From Gryganskiella cystojenkinii (taxonomy: Eukaryota > Mortierellomycota > Mortierellomycetes > Mortierellales > Mortierellaceae), in NCBI GenBank assembly GCA_015852425.1, contig JAAAIG010000584.1, positions 1 through 25,129 of the forward strand: a stretch of DNA of 25,129 nucleotides. The letters are read 5' to 3'. Shown here piece after piece: positions 1 to 9,148 of this stretch. A program made the translations under genes and the position numbers. The notes below the pieces were generated by a model. The model did not search any database. It was not told where the DNA came from and saw only the letters and a list, made by a program, of their open reading frames with translations. The number at the start of each line of letters is the position of its first letter. Position 1 is the first letter of the stretch.

Positions 1-3000
1 CAAAGACGAGGGTCGAAATACTAAGCAAGACATAGATCCCGAGGTAATAATCGACTTTGACCGTCTCAGGGTCACCCTTACCAAAGATGTGCATCGTCAT
101 GGCGCCAAAGGATTGGTTCCCAGAAGTGGCAAAGGAATTGTAAAAAGACTGAGAAGCAGGAACGGACATCAGGTATTCAAAGGTCTTGATCGTGACCGAT
201 CCGGTAGTCACGGCCATCTTATTCACCCACACGGCCAACCAAGCGTTCTGAGCGACATATACTACCTCACGGGTCAAGAACAGAATGACGAGCCCAATCC
301 AGAAAGGCCAACCACCAGAGGCATTCAGGTAGGTTTTGTACACTTTCCAAGCGACTGCGCCCCCAGTCTTTTTTTCGTCCTCTGTCAACTTGACGCCAAC
401 CTTATCCTTCTTGTCCTTTTTGGGCTTGGGATCAGTGCCTTCTTCGTTATGGAGCGTGCTAACTTCGCGTGAGTCACCGTCGATAGAGGCAACCAAGCTG
501 ATGTGATCCACCCATTCGTTATGGACAACCTCTCCGGGAGGTCCCTGGCCAAGGACCTCGCCCTGGTTTAGGACTACAACGAGACTGGCGGCGTTCATAG
601 TCAATTGGACCTGATGGGTAACCATGAGCACCGTACGGCCCTCAACTAATGGACCAGTCAAAGCTCGGAAGAGGTGCTTGCCAGTGTGGGTATCAACAGC
701 TGAGAGACAGTCGTCCAGAAGGAGGACCTTGGCATCCGAGTATACGGCGCGGGCAAGTGCAACACGTTGCTTCTGACCTCCAGAAAGGGTGATACCTTAT
801 AGTTCCAGCAAAAGAGCATGTTGCGGTTAGAGATCATTGGACCGAAGAATGATGGACATTTAGATGTAACGAGAAGGAAAGAAAGATGCATTTTTACCTA
901 GCTCTCCAATCCCGGTCATGTCACCGGCCTCCAGAATATCAAAATCTGTGACAAGGGCGCCAATCCTTCGATGACAGTATCATAGCGCTCCTTGTCAAAC
1001 TCGCGGCCGAAAAGAATGTTGTTGCGGATGGTGGTGTTCTGTAGCCAGGCGGTTTGAGCAACATATGCTAGCCCTGATCCTTGGCCCTTGTTGTTTGCGC
1101 GATCATAATCCAGGCGAGGCAGGTACATGTTACCGCTCAGTCGCTCAAGCTCTCCCAAGAGAGCCAACAACAGAGCGGACTTGCCCGATCCCGTAGGCCC
1201 AACAATGACAGAGAGCTTTCCGACGGGGAAATCAATAGGGATGTTTTTGAGTTGGAAGCGCTCCTGGACAACCTCGTCTTCCGCAGAAGGTTCCTCAATC
1301 ACGATGGCAGGAGTCCTTGAGATCCTTCGCTTGATCTGTTGTGTCCAAGAAGCCAGTAGAGCTGGATGCCAGCCAGAATGAGCTGGATGGGGAATCCGTA
1401 CAAGTCATGGACATAGCTGAAAGGAAATCCAGCTTCTTGACATCAACAGCAATCAAATCTAGTTGCAAAGGGATAAGGATGTGTTAGTTAGCACGGATTG
1501 CGATAAAACGTTGTCAAGATATTTATAGTAAATAAGAGTAGAAGATCGTAAAACCTACTCGCAATGTTGAGCGTTCCGTCTTTCTTCTTGTCACCGGTCT
1601 TGTCCTCCTCTGACTTGTCAGCAGGCGCGGCCATATCCTTGCGACGCAAGGCTTTGCCAAAGATTTCGACGTTAAGAAATGAGACTGTATGGACAAAGAT
1701 GCGACGACCAATATGAAGGGCATTCTGGCTGCAGAGGGATTCGAGCAAGGAGGATATAAGTAGACCAAACACCAAGAGATACTCGATAATAGACGGTGGG
1801 CCGCAGGCATCGCACTCGATATACTGTATAATCTTGTTGAGACAGAAAGGTGACACATTGATGAGGATGCACGAAGGGAGTGCCCAAAGGAACACTCCCA
1901 CTTGAGGACCTTCATCAGGGACCAGAAAAGCGAATCTTGTCTATAGCATAGAGATAGTGCGAGAGAAAGGACGTAGGAAGGGAAACGGAGCAACGTAAAT
2001 GAGGATCGGAGCCAAACAAAGAAATGATTGAACGACGAAGAGGAACTTGTGACCGACGCAAACTTTGTACAACCGATGACACCTGAGCATCGTCCTGTGT
2101 TTCCCAGGAATCACACTTGAAACAACTCGGACGCAGAGTCACTTTGCAAGCCTTGCCGGTGTACTCGTGTGAGGCAGAATAAAAAGGCACTTACTTGACG
2201 AGATTGTATCGACGGATGGATACAACAGAATAATCGTGCTGTTCGATATCGGCCAGGTCGGTGTCTTGCAAGGGGCGCCTATAACCAAGGTACACCAAGG
2301 GGTTAACCCATGAGAAGGTCAATTGCGAGTAGAGCGAAGACGCAAACTCGGGCGAAGGTAGACGACCGACTTCACCCTCTTTGATCTTCATAGAAGCGAG
2401 AGCTTGATAAGGCCGAGTCATCAACGAGGTCAGGAGCAAGAGCACACTGTCAGTCCAGGCAACAAGGTCGAGTTTTAGCCACAGGGGCCAAAAACTAAAG
2501 GGCGAGAAGAGAAGCTCACTCGAGTAGAGAAACAGGGACATGACGGTGAACTCGAGAACATAAAACAGATCCATCTGAGGTCGAATCCAGAGCTTAAAGG
2601 CAGCCATTGGCCGGATAATATGAACAAGGGACAGGATTAGGGCATACGTCCAGGCAATTGCCTGAACAATGACCTCGACCGACGTGTGCTCGCTCTTGCC
2701 CGGGTCATCGATTTGTTCGTCCATGTGAGAGAAGAAAATGACAAAAGAGAAAAGGGCGAGTCCGAGTTGGAGAGTTGTGAGTCCGAAGCGAGCGAGGTTG
2801 ATACTCATGCCATTGGAACGAGAGGCTTGATATTGCGATTTAACTTGCTCGATTGCTGCTGTTGCATCGGTCAACGAGGCCATGGGTGTACGGTCTTCAA
2901 CAATATCTTGCTCAATCTCGTCCTCATCATCATCTTTATAGCTGTCGTTCAAATCGGAGTAGTCCTCCAATTGGACAGGTTTCTTGGCCAGGTAGATGTC

Positions 3001-3152
3001 AAGGCTGATGTTAGAGTATAGACCACAGGAACGACATTTCGTGCGACGCTAAAATAAATATGACAAGAAAGGAATCAGCAAGTGAGAGGGGAGTGATCGT
3101 TATTATCCAGCAATTGACGGATAGTCGTCCGTTACCTGAGAAAGGCACTCAT
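1..3152 (-). pseudogene. MRP/ABCC-type ABC transporter, 5' part only, frame-broken and internally deleted
   Basis: This resembles full-size ABCC (multidrug-resistance-associated) exporters, ATP-driven pumps of the plasma or vacuolar membrane. Reading the minus strand, proposed exons are 3152-3136, 3004-2195 (acidic N-terminus, several hydrophobic helices), 2082-1995 (weak), 1940-1559 (start of TMD1), about 1458-898 (end of the TMD1 fragment plus NBD1) and 795-1, which continues beyond the window. NBD1 has Walker A GPTGSGKS (about 1200-1177), signature LSGGQKQR (787-764), Walker B KVLLLDD (730-710) and an H-loop MVTHQ. TMD2 begins near 330. Two reading-frame breaks are visible, near 1417 (between KKLDFLS and YVHDLYGFP) and near 960 (between DTVIEG and ALVTDFDILEAG). 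Around 1345 the protein jumps from IQLYWLLG in TMD1 almost directly to the NBD1 leader, so roughly the second half of TMD1 is missing. Family assignment is firm. Pseudogene status is inferred; sequence or assembly error is the alternative. Confidence 0.72.
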
Positions 3153-5016
3153 CGTGGTAGCGGATAGGAGAGACAAAAAGAAGAGAGGGTGGAGAGAAAA
3201 GGAAGGAAGACGACAGTCGACTCGTTCGAGTGTTTTATGCACTGTGCGGGGAATAAAAAGTTCATTGCGTTGAACCGCTAGTTTAGGGTTAGTTTCGTGT
3301 GGCGTTGATCAGCAGATACGGGGGGAGGGGACAAGTGAATGCCGAGAGAATTGATCGACCCTGCAACAGGAACAGACGCGAGGACGAAGGGGAGTGGAGG
3401 GGGGATAGGAGGAACGAAATAATGAAGGATGAATGAGATGAGAAGGGTAATGAGGAGAGACTGGGACACAAAGGACCGGACTGCTGGGCTCTTCTAGGTT
3501 GCTCGCTTATTTCTTTGTTCCGTAAAAAAAAAAAAAAATTGCCACCAAAAAGAGATGTCACGGTGAGTGCGCGCCTGTCAAATTGGACGCACAACTATCG
3601 AACCAAAACAAACCTCAAGCATTCAATGCTTTCAAGACGAAGTCATCATCACCCCATCGTCTCCCTTTATCGACCGAAGACGCGTCGTTACCCCAGGGAG
3701 CGTATGAGGGATACCCCAGCGCCTGTCCTTATCCGGGACACCCTTTGAAGAAAAAATGACTTGTGGGCAAGCGATCGGAGCCGCTGATAACATGCGCAAG
3801 AAAAGAGGTCGAAACTATTCCATACCAAGGCCAGTAGGAATCCGACCCTGGAGAGGACGTTGGAAGCGGGAGATACTGCAAAAATGTCGATCTCGGCGCA
3901 AAAGGTGTTTTCGAAAGAGCCAGATTACCAAGAGAGGAGACAGCAAGCCATGGAACAACCGAAGGAGGAGGGGGAGCAAGAGAAGGGCTGCGCCTTACTG
4001 ATCGGATGTTTAAATTGTTCGCTTCCATTTCTGTTGCAGTACAACTCTACTATTCATGTTTTTTCTTTCCATCAATAGCTCCTTTCTTTCAATTCTCGTC
4101 CCTCACATTACGAGGGAACAACAGATGTGTACACGCGTCATTATCGAAACTATTTTTTATTTCAAGACCAGGCCTTGCAATATATCGTAGCAGAAGCAGC
4201 TGAACGGAGACATCGCAGCACACCAGCCCCTATAATCAACGCCATGATGTAGCCAGAGAAGTCAATGTTATGTTGTCGACAGCGAAGAGGACAACACGCA
4301 AGACAAGCAAGACCAAGACCAAGACCAATATTAGAATCAATATCAGCAGGTCTCGCCTGTTTTTTTTTAGCAAGTTCACCAAGTCCTCGGACGGTCGGAT
4401 ATCCACGCGGTCTGTCCTGGAGTAACAAGCAAGGTGGGTATCTTCCTTGCCTGCGAAACTCTACTCTTCTTGGTCCGAGCTCTTGAAGATTCCTCCTTGA
4501 CAAAGTAAATGAGATCCAAGAACCAGTGAAGCTAGTCCGGACAAGACTTCAAGCTCGGATCGGGGGGGGCTTAAGGATGGTTGTAATCGTTTTCGAACTC
4601 GATCTAAAAATCGTCACCCCGGTATTGTGTCACGGATCAGTCCTGAATTGAAGATCCCGGGAGGAGATTGACCCAGCTTGGAACCGGAGATAAGGCAGCA
4701 GCATGGTGGAAGGATCGTCTACAGTCAGTCACCGACCAGGGCCTTGTCGACCGAGACGATGCGCGGATTGCATCAAAGAGCTCGGGAATATCGAATAGAC
4801 ATGACCCTGTATGTTAATATCTGTGACGGTCACGCTTCGAAGAGACGACTTTTGGTGCTGAACAACAGGTGGAAACAGGGGAGGTCTTATTGGCCCGTGC
4901 AAATAGAAGTCCTTCGGAAAAAAAAATGTTTAGTTTCCGCAGCATCCTGCTCTTGTCATCTCTGTACATCTGAATTCCATTAACAGTCGCCATTCTGTCC
5001 AGTCATTACATTGCTC
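3153..5016. other. Divergent intergenic region between the ABC transporter and the F-box gene
   Basis: No convincing intact gene is seen. The first 400 bases are purine-rich on the plus strand, that is CT-rich on the coding strand of the ABC gene, as expected for a fungal 5' leader or promoter. An A15 run lies near 3524-3538 and a G8 run near 4562. Short open frames at 3515-4203 are low-complexity and lack recognisable domains. Near 4302-4325 there is a short AAGACC tandem. A possible minus-strand F-box relic (4637-4798) is listed separately. Confidence 0.6.
4637..4798 (-). pseudogene. Possible F-box domain relic
   Basis: A minus-strand open stretch of 53 codons has no start codon (a stop lies a few codons upstream) and ends at a TGA at 4637. 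It begins LFDIPELFDAIRAS and later reads CRRSFHHA. This resembles the F-box opening of the intact neighbour on the plus strand (LDIPEIRTLIAVWL followed by VSWSWHATFSP). The central part does not align well, which could reflect frame damage. It may be a decayed F-box paralogue in inverted orientation; equally, a chance match cannot be excluded from sequence reading alone. Confidence 0.22.
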
Positions 5017-6852
5017 ATGGAAAAAGCTTCACCATTGGACATTCCAGAGATCAGGACCTTGATTGCCGTTTGGCTTTGTCGTGCGGATCAGGTTTGCTGT
5101 GCGCGTGTAAGCTGGTCCTGGCACGCCACGTTTTCCCCCTTTGTGTGGTCGAAGCTCGACTTAAGCAACTCTCTGCAATACAAGCAAGAGCCGTCTACAG
5201 AGCTCATCGTCAAGAATGCATCTCACGTCCGTTCGCTCCTCCTCGACTTTTTACACCAACACGCTTTACTCAAACTCACGAGCCCTGTCTGGCGCAACAT
5301 TCGTACGCTCAATGTGCGGCAAAATTGGGCTCCTAACTTTCAAGACAGTTTCCAGACAGAGGATGAAGACCGGACCGAAAGCGTGGCACAGTGCGCTTCC
5401 AACCTTTGTCGACTGGTGGACAGCAATCCCTCACTCCAGGAGCTGTCAATCGTTCTCTACGACTCTTCTACCGCACTCACTCCATTATTCTGGCATACGG
5501 TCCAGAGTCGATGCCTTGCGTTGGCTTCTCTGGACTGCCAACGATTCATGCTGGAGGACACCTCGTTTGGTGCGTTCATCAACATTGCCAATCGGGTCGG
5601 CCACTTGAGCTTCAGGAGCATGACAGTCGCCGGGACTTCTTATGATGACTTGTCGGATGTTACAAGTGCACAAGACAAAGAAGGCCCACCGTCGTTAACG
5701 CAGGTCTCCATCGCAGGACGACATCCAGCAGATGTAGCTCTGCTGCGACTCTGCTGCTCCTCCCCCAACCTCACTAGCCTCGAGTGGCGAACCACTATGG
5801 GGAACACTAGCGCTGTCGATGAAGCCGAGGACTCTACCATTGTCAACGTCTTCCGGTCATTTTCCATGCCTTCGCTCCAAGAACTGCACTTGCTCGATCA
5901 TACGCCAGATCTTGAACTGGCAATCATTCTTGACTCACTATCTCAACCTTTGGAGAAACTGATGTTGCGTCTGAGTGGCTTTCAAGCGTTGTCACTGCAA
6001 GCTCTCTTACGGAAGCCTCGCCTACCACCGGATAGGACTGCAGATGGGCGGTGGTCAATAGAGCCAAGAGATGTGCCTCACTGCTCAACATTAACCGCAT
6101 TGGACCTCTCATGTGCTCCTCAGGTCACAAGTGCCATGGTACAAACAATCTTAACATCGTGTCCGCGCTTGATCGAGTTTAAAGCTCCCAAACTCAATGG
6201 AATGGATGTTGCAAGGGCGCATCGTCAATCTGGAGGACAATTAACCTGGGCATGTACAGGACTCAGACGACTCCGTGTTCGTCTCGTAACATCTGAGCTG
6301 GAGACCTCACAGGAAGCGACGGACCTTCCATTTCTACCAAGTAACTCCAATCGAGCGGTCACCTCTTCACACGGCGTTTATGACTATGATGGCCAGCGTG
6401 CGCTGATGGTCGAGATCCAACGACTCACAAGCTTGGAAGAGCTATCGCTCCGACCTATAGATCGAACGCTCTCGAATGGACTGTCGCTTAAACTTTGTGG
6501 TGGTGGTTCTTCACCCGAGTACGGACTAGAGGCCCTACAAGGTCTAGGGGCATTACGACTTTTGAAGTTGGGTCCTCGTAATTCTGAGGTGACTTCTCTT
6601 GAGCTCGAGTGGCTGTTGGATCATCTCCCGAACCTATGGCGTATCCATGGTGCGTTCAGTCCTGAACGCGAAAGTGTTGCAGAGCGGGAAGCCATTCTGA
6701 CCAAGAGGGCGAGGCGGGACCAGGTCAGTCAAGGCGAAGGTGTTCTTGTCAAGGATGAGGTATTAATACCAGTTGTGTGGGGTCGTTTTGTTGAAGGCAC
6801 TCGTGTCAGAACCTCTCAACTGACCAGGCGGAGCAGTACCATAACGAATTAA
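5017..6852 (+). CDS. F-box/leucine-rich-repeat-like protein
   Basis: An intronless gene of 611 aa. The first ATG in the frame is at 5017; only a non-ATG codon lies just before it. Residues about 7-50 (LDIPEIRTLIAVWL, then VSWSWHATFSPFVWSKLDL) fit the F-box-like opening common in Mortierella-type fungi. F-box proteins recruit substrates to SCF (Skp1-cullin) ubiquitin ligases. The rest contains irregular leucine-rich segments, for example LQELSIVLYD, LQELHLLDHTPDLE, LTALDLSCAPQVTSAMVQ, LRRLRVRL, LEELSLRPI and LRLLKLGP, consistent with an LRR substrate-binding solenoid. The C-terminal 50 residues are charged and lack repeats. The substrate cannot be told. The stop lies only 126 bases before the next gene on the same strand. 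The divergent ABC transporter starts 1.9 kb upstream. Confidence 0.85.
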   Translation: MEKASPLDIPEIRTLIAVWLCRADQVCCARVSWSWHATFSPFVWSKLDLSNSLQYKQEPSTELIVKNASHVRSLLLDFLHQHALLKLTSPVWRNIRTLNVRQNWAPNFQDSFQTEDEDRTESVAQCASNLCRLVDSNPSLQELSIVLYDSSTALTPLFWHTVQSRCLALASLDCQRFMLEDTSFGAFINIANRVGHLSFRSMTVAGTSYDDLSDVTSAQDKEGPPSLTQVSIAGRHPADVALLRLCCSSPNLTSLEWRTTMGNTSAVDEAEDSTIVNVFRSFSMPSLQELHLLDHTPDLELAIILDSLSQPLEKLMLRLSGFQALSLQALLRKPRLPPDRTADGRWSIEPRDVPHCSTLTALDLSCAPQVTSAMVQTILTSCPRLIEFKAPKLNGMDVARAHRQSGGQLTWACTGLRRLRVRLVTSELETSQEATDLPFLPSNSNRAVTSSHGVYDYDGQRALMVEIQRLTSLEELSLRPIDRTLSNGLSLKLCGGGSSPEYGLEALQGLGALRLLKLGPRNSEVTSLELEWLLDHLPNLWRIHGAFSPERESVAEREAILTKRARRDQVSQGEGVLVKDEVLIPVVWGRFVEGTRVRTSQLTRRSSTITN

Positions 6853-6978
6853 AAGTTAAGGGGCACGTTTGCCACCATTTTTTGAGCCTTCCATTCTTTT
6901 TTGTGGGCGACACCTTTGGGTACTCCCTTGTCACATCGCGCCTCTTGAAAGATCCCTATTTCAGTCCTCGCAGCCTTA

Positions 6979-8467
6979 ATGTCCAAAGAAGAAACGTCCG
7001 GTCGCCCAAGGCCATGCATCCTCAGGATCGCCGTCGTCGGTACGTACCGTCTTTCTAATTTGTTTTTGAAATTGGATTTTTTCCTTAGAGTCATTCCTTC
7101 GTTTTCACGCAATGGACTAATCGATTGTCTTCTCATTCACGGCGCACACAGGCGGTCCTCAATATGACCGATTGTATGAACGTCTTCCGCTCTTTCAGCA
7201 GGAGACTGGACACAAAGTTGAGATTGTGTTTCAAGGACCACACCCGGCTCTAAACAATTTCTTAGCCAAGACCTTCTCTGGCCACGAACTCTCTTCTTCT
7301 CCCTCGCATACCCCTGTTCCCGACCTGTCACTGGTCTCAACCCATATCAAGTATGCGCCTTCTCAGGCACATTTCCTCCAAGAATTAGGGCTTGATGAAG
7401 TCTCTGTGCAGGAACAACACACCTTCTTGCCTTCTGCTCTGGAAGCCTCTACGGTTCATGGTCGCCTGATTCAATTGCCGAGGATGGTTGATAGTCGCGT
7501 CCTGTTCTATCGAGCCGATGTCTTTGAGAGCCTTGGCTTGGAACTCCCCAAAACCTGGCAAGATTTAGCGGTCACTGCAAGTCGAATCCGAAAAGCAGCT
7601 ATTCCTGTTCCTTTTGCTGAATCTGACGTGCACCCGCAGAAAAGGGAGCTGACGACGATGCAGGGCTATGTCTTTCCAGGAAAACTCTCTGGACTCTTCG
7701 GGACCTTCTACGAACTGGCCATGATGGAGATGAAAGACAACGAAGCTCTGTTCGACAAAAGCGACCAACCATTATTTCAAGAAGGTGTCGTGGTGCGAGT
7801 TCTTCAGTACCTCAAGGATCTGGTGCAAACAGGCGCGGTGCCTAACGACATTGAAGCATATTACTTTGATGAAGTATCGAGCCTGTTTGCAGACGGCAAG
7901 TGTGCCATGGTTGCTGACTGGCCCTCGTATTACGGAGAGATGAAGCGCAAGCTGTTGTCATCGTCTTTAATGTCAAAAGAACCTACAGGGCCCAGGATCG
8001 GGGTGATGAGATATCCTCTCGGCAGCAACCAGAAGAGATCCGCCTATTCTGGAATGCACTCGTTCGCAATTCCCAAGAGCTGCCCTCACCCAGAAGCTTC
8101 ACTGGCGCTGCTCAAGTTTCTAACCCGAGATGACCAGCAATGGTTCGAGGCTTCGAGTTCAGGCAGCTTCCCTACGAAAAAGGCAGTACTTCAGCAATTG
8201 TTGCAAGCAACTGCTCGATCAGAGGATGTACAGATGCGAGAAGAACAGGGACTACCAATGCAAGGGCAGGAACAGCTGGATAGGGACCGATTGAACTGTT
8301 TATGTGCAACGATCGAATCGGATATGGCGATGTTCCCGCATCTCGAGGTCTACCCAGAACTGGAAGATGGGTTGTTTCCCATGATCCAGGATGCGATGAT
8401 GGGTCGGATTACTGTTGAGGAGGCGGCTCGATTGATGCGGGTTGAAGCCGAGCGTATTGTTGGATGA
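6979..8467 (+). CDS. Bacterial-type ABC extracellular solute-binding protein (periplasmic binding protein-like II)
   Basis: Two exons, 6979-7039 and 7152-8467, with a 112-base GT-AG intron (GTACGT donor, CACACAG acceptor), give 458 aa. The join restores the opening strand LRIAVVGGPQYDRLYERL, followed by FQQETGHKVEIVFQG, typical of family 1 solute-binding proteins. Further family landmarks are PDLSLVSTHIKYA, a VDSRVLFYRADVFESLGLELPKTW segment (hinge region), an ADGKCAMVADWPSYY block, AYSGMHSFAIPKSCPHPEASLALLKFLT, and GSFPTKKAVLQ. Length matches bacterial sugar-type binding proteins without their leader. There is no signal peptide, lipobox or membrane segment, so it is probably cytosolic, unlike its bacterial relatives, and no permease partner is present. 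The intron shows it is a fungal nuclear gene rather than contamination. Ligand and role are unknown; bacterial origin by transfer is inference. Confidence 0.85.
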
Positions 8468-9148
8468 AGCGGCGCGGCAGGCATGAGAGACCAGAACGGC
8501 AAGAGTGCAATTTTACGTGCAGCATGTGGCGGATAGATTAGACAAAAAACAAAGAACAATGGCGTTCACTAAACAAAAAAGATCATTTTTTCCGGCCACC
8601 AATTTTCTTTTGTTCTATTTCTGTCGTCGATTCGGTGCGGAGTGCGTGTAAAAGGATATCAAAAGGGACACAAACAGGGAGCTCGAGTGACACCACGCTC
8701 TATTTTTATTTTTCTGTGTCAGGGCCGAAGCAGAAGAGGATAAAGAGAAACACACAGCAAGAAACAACCAGTCATCACTTTGATGGTTACAGTACGCGCT
8801 ACTTTTCCTTTTCCTTTTCCCTCTTTCTTTACTTTGCATCCACACCCACTGGCCCCTCCGTCATTCTTCTTCTTCCTCTCTACTTTTCTGTCCTTCTCCT
8901 TGCTTGTTCCCATATCCACTGGAAAGATCCTTTGACCGGGACCTGACCTGGCACGAGAAACTGCCTTTTTTTGCTAGTGGACACCCAACCCGCACCATTC
9001 CATTGACGATCAGGACTTTCTTTTGTCCATTTCATTTGCATTCCAATCAACTCCTTTCATAGCATTCAATCAATCCCACTTTAAAACCTCCTCGTTTCTT
9101 GCTTGATTCCTTTCTTCCTTCCTTCAATTCCACGATCAGATCACTCAA
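8468..9148 (+). promoter_or_regulatory. Promoter and 5' leader region of the chitin synthase gene
   Basis: No gene is seen in these 681 bases. The left part holds the 3' end of the solute-binding gene. From about 8798 the plus strand becomes strongly pyrimidine-rich (repeated CTTTTC units at 8801-8821, then CT-rich sequence to 8900 and again at 9103-9130) just ahead of the ATG at 9149, as in many fungal promoters. No specific operator or TATA box was identified with confidence. Confidence 0.5.

Noticed and set aside
89..472. 127-codon plus-strand open frame at the left edge
   Set aside because: It lies opposite a continuous, motif-bearing coding frame of the ABC transporter on the minus strand.
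4236..4415. Minus-strand frame ending in a long Leu/Ile/Val helix, like a tail-anchored protein C-terminus
   Set aside because: The helix comes from an AAGACC-type low-complexity tract, the frame has no start or recognisable upstream exon, and another frame over the same bases is also open. Probably chance.
4678..4983. 101-codon plus-strand open frame just before the F-box gene
   Set aside because: No recognisable domain, ends before the F-box ATG, and it overlaps the putative minus-strand relic; likely part of the upstream region.
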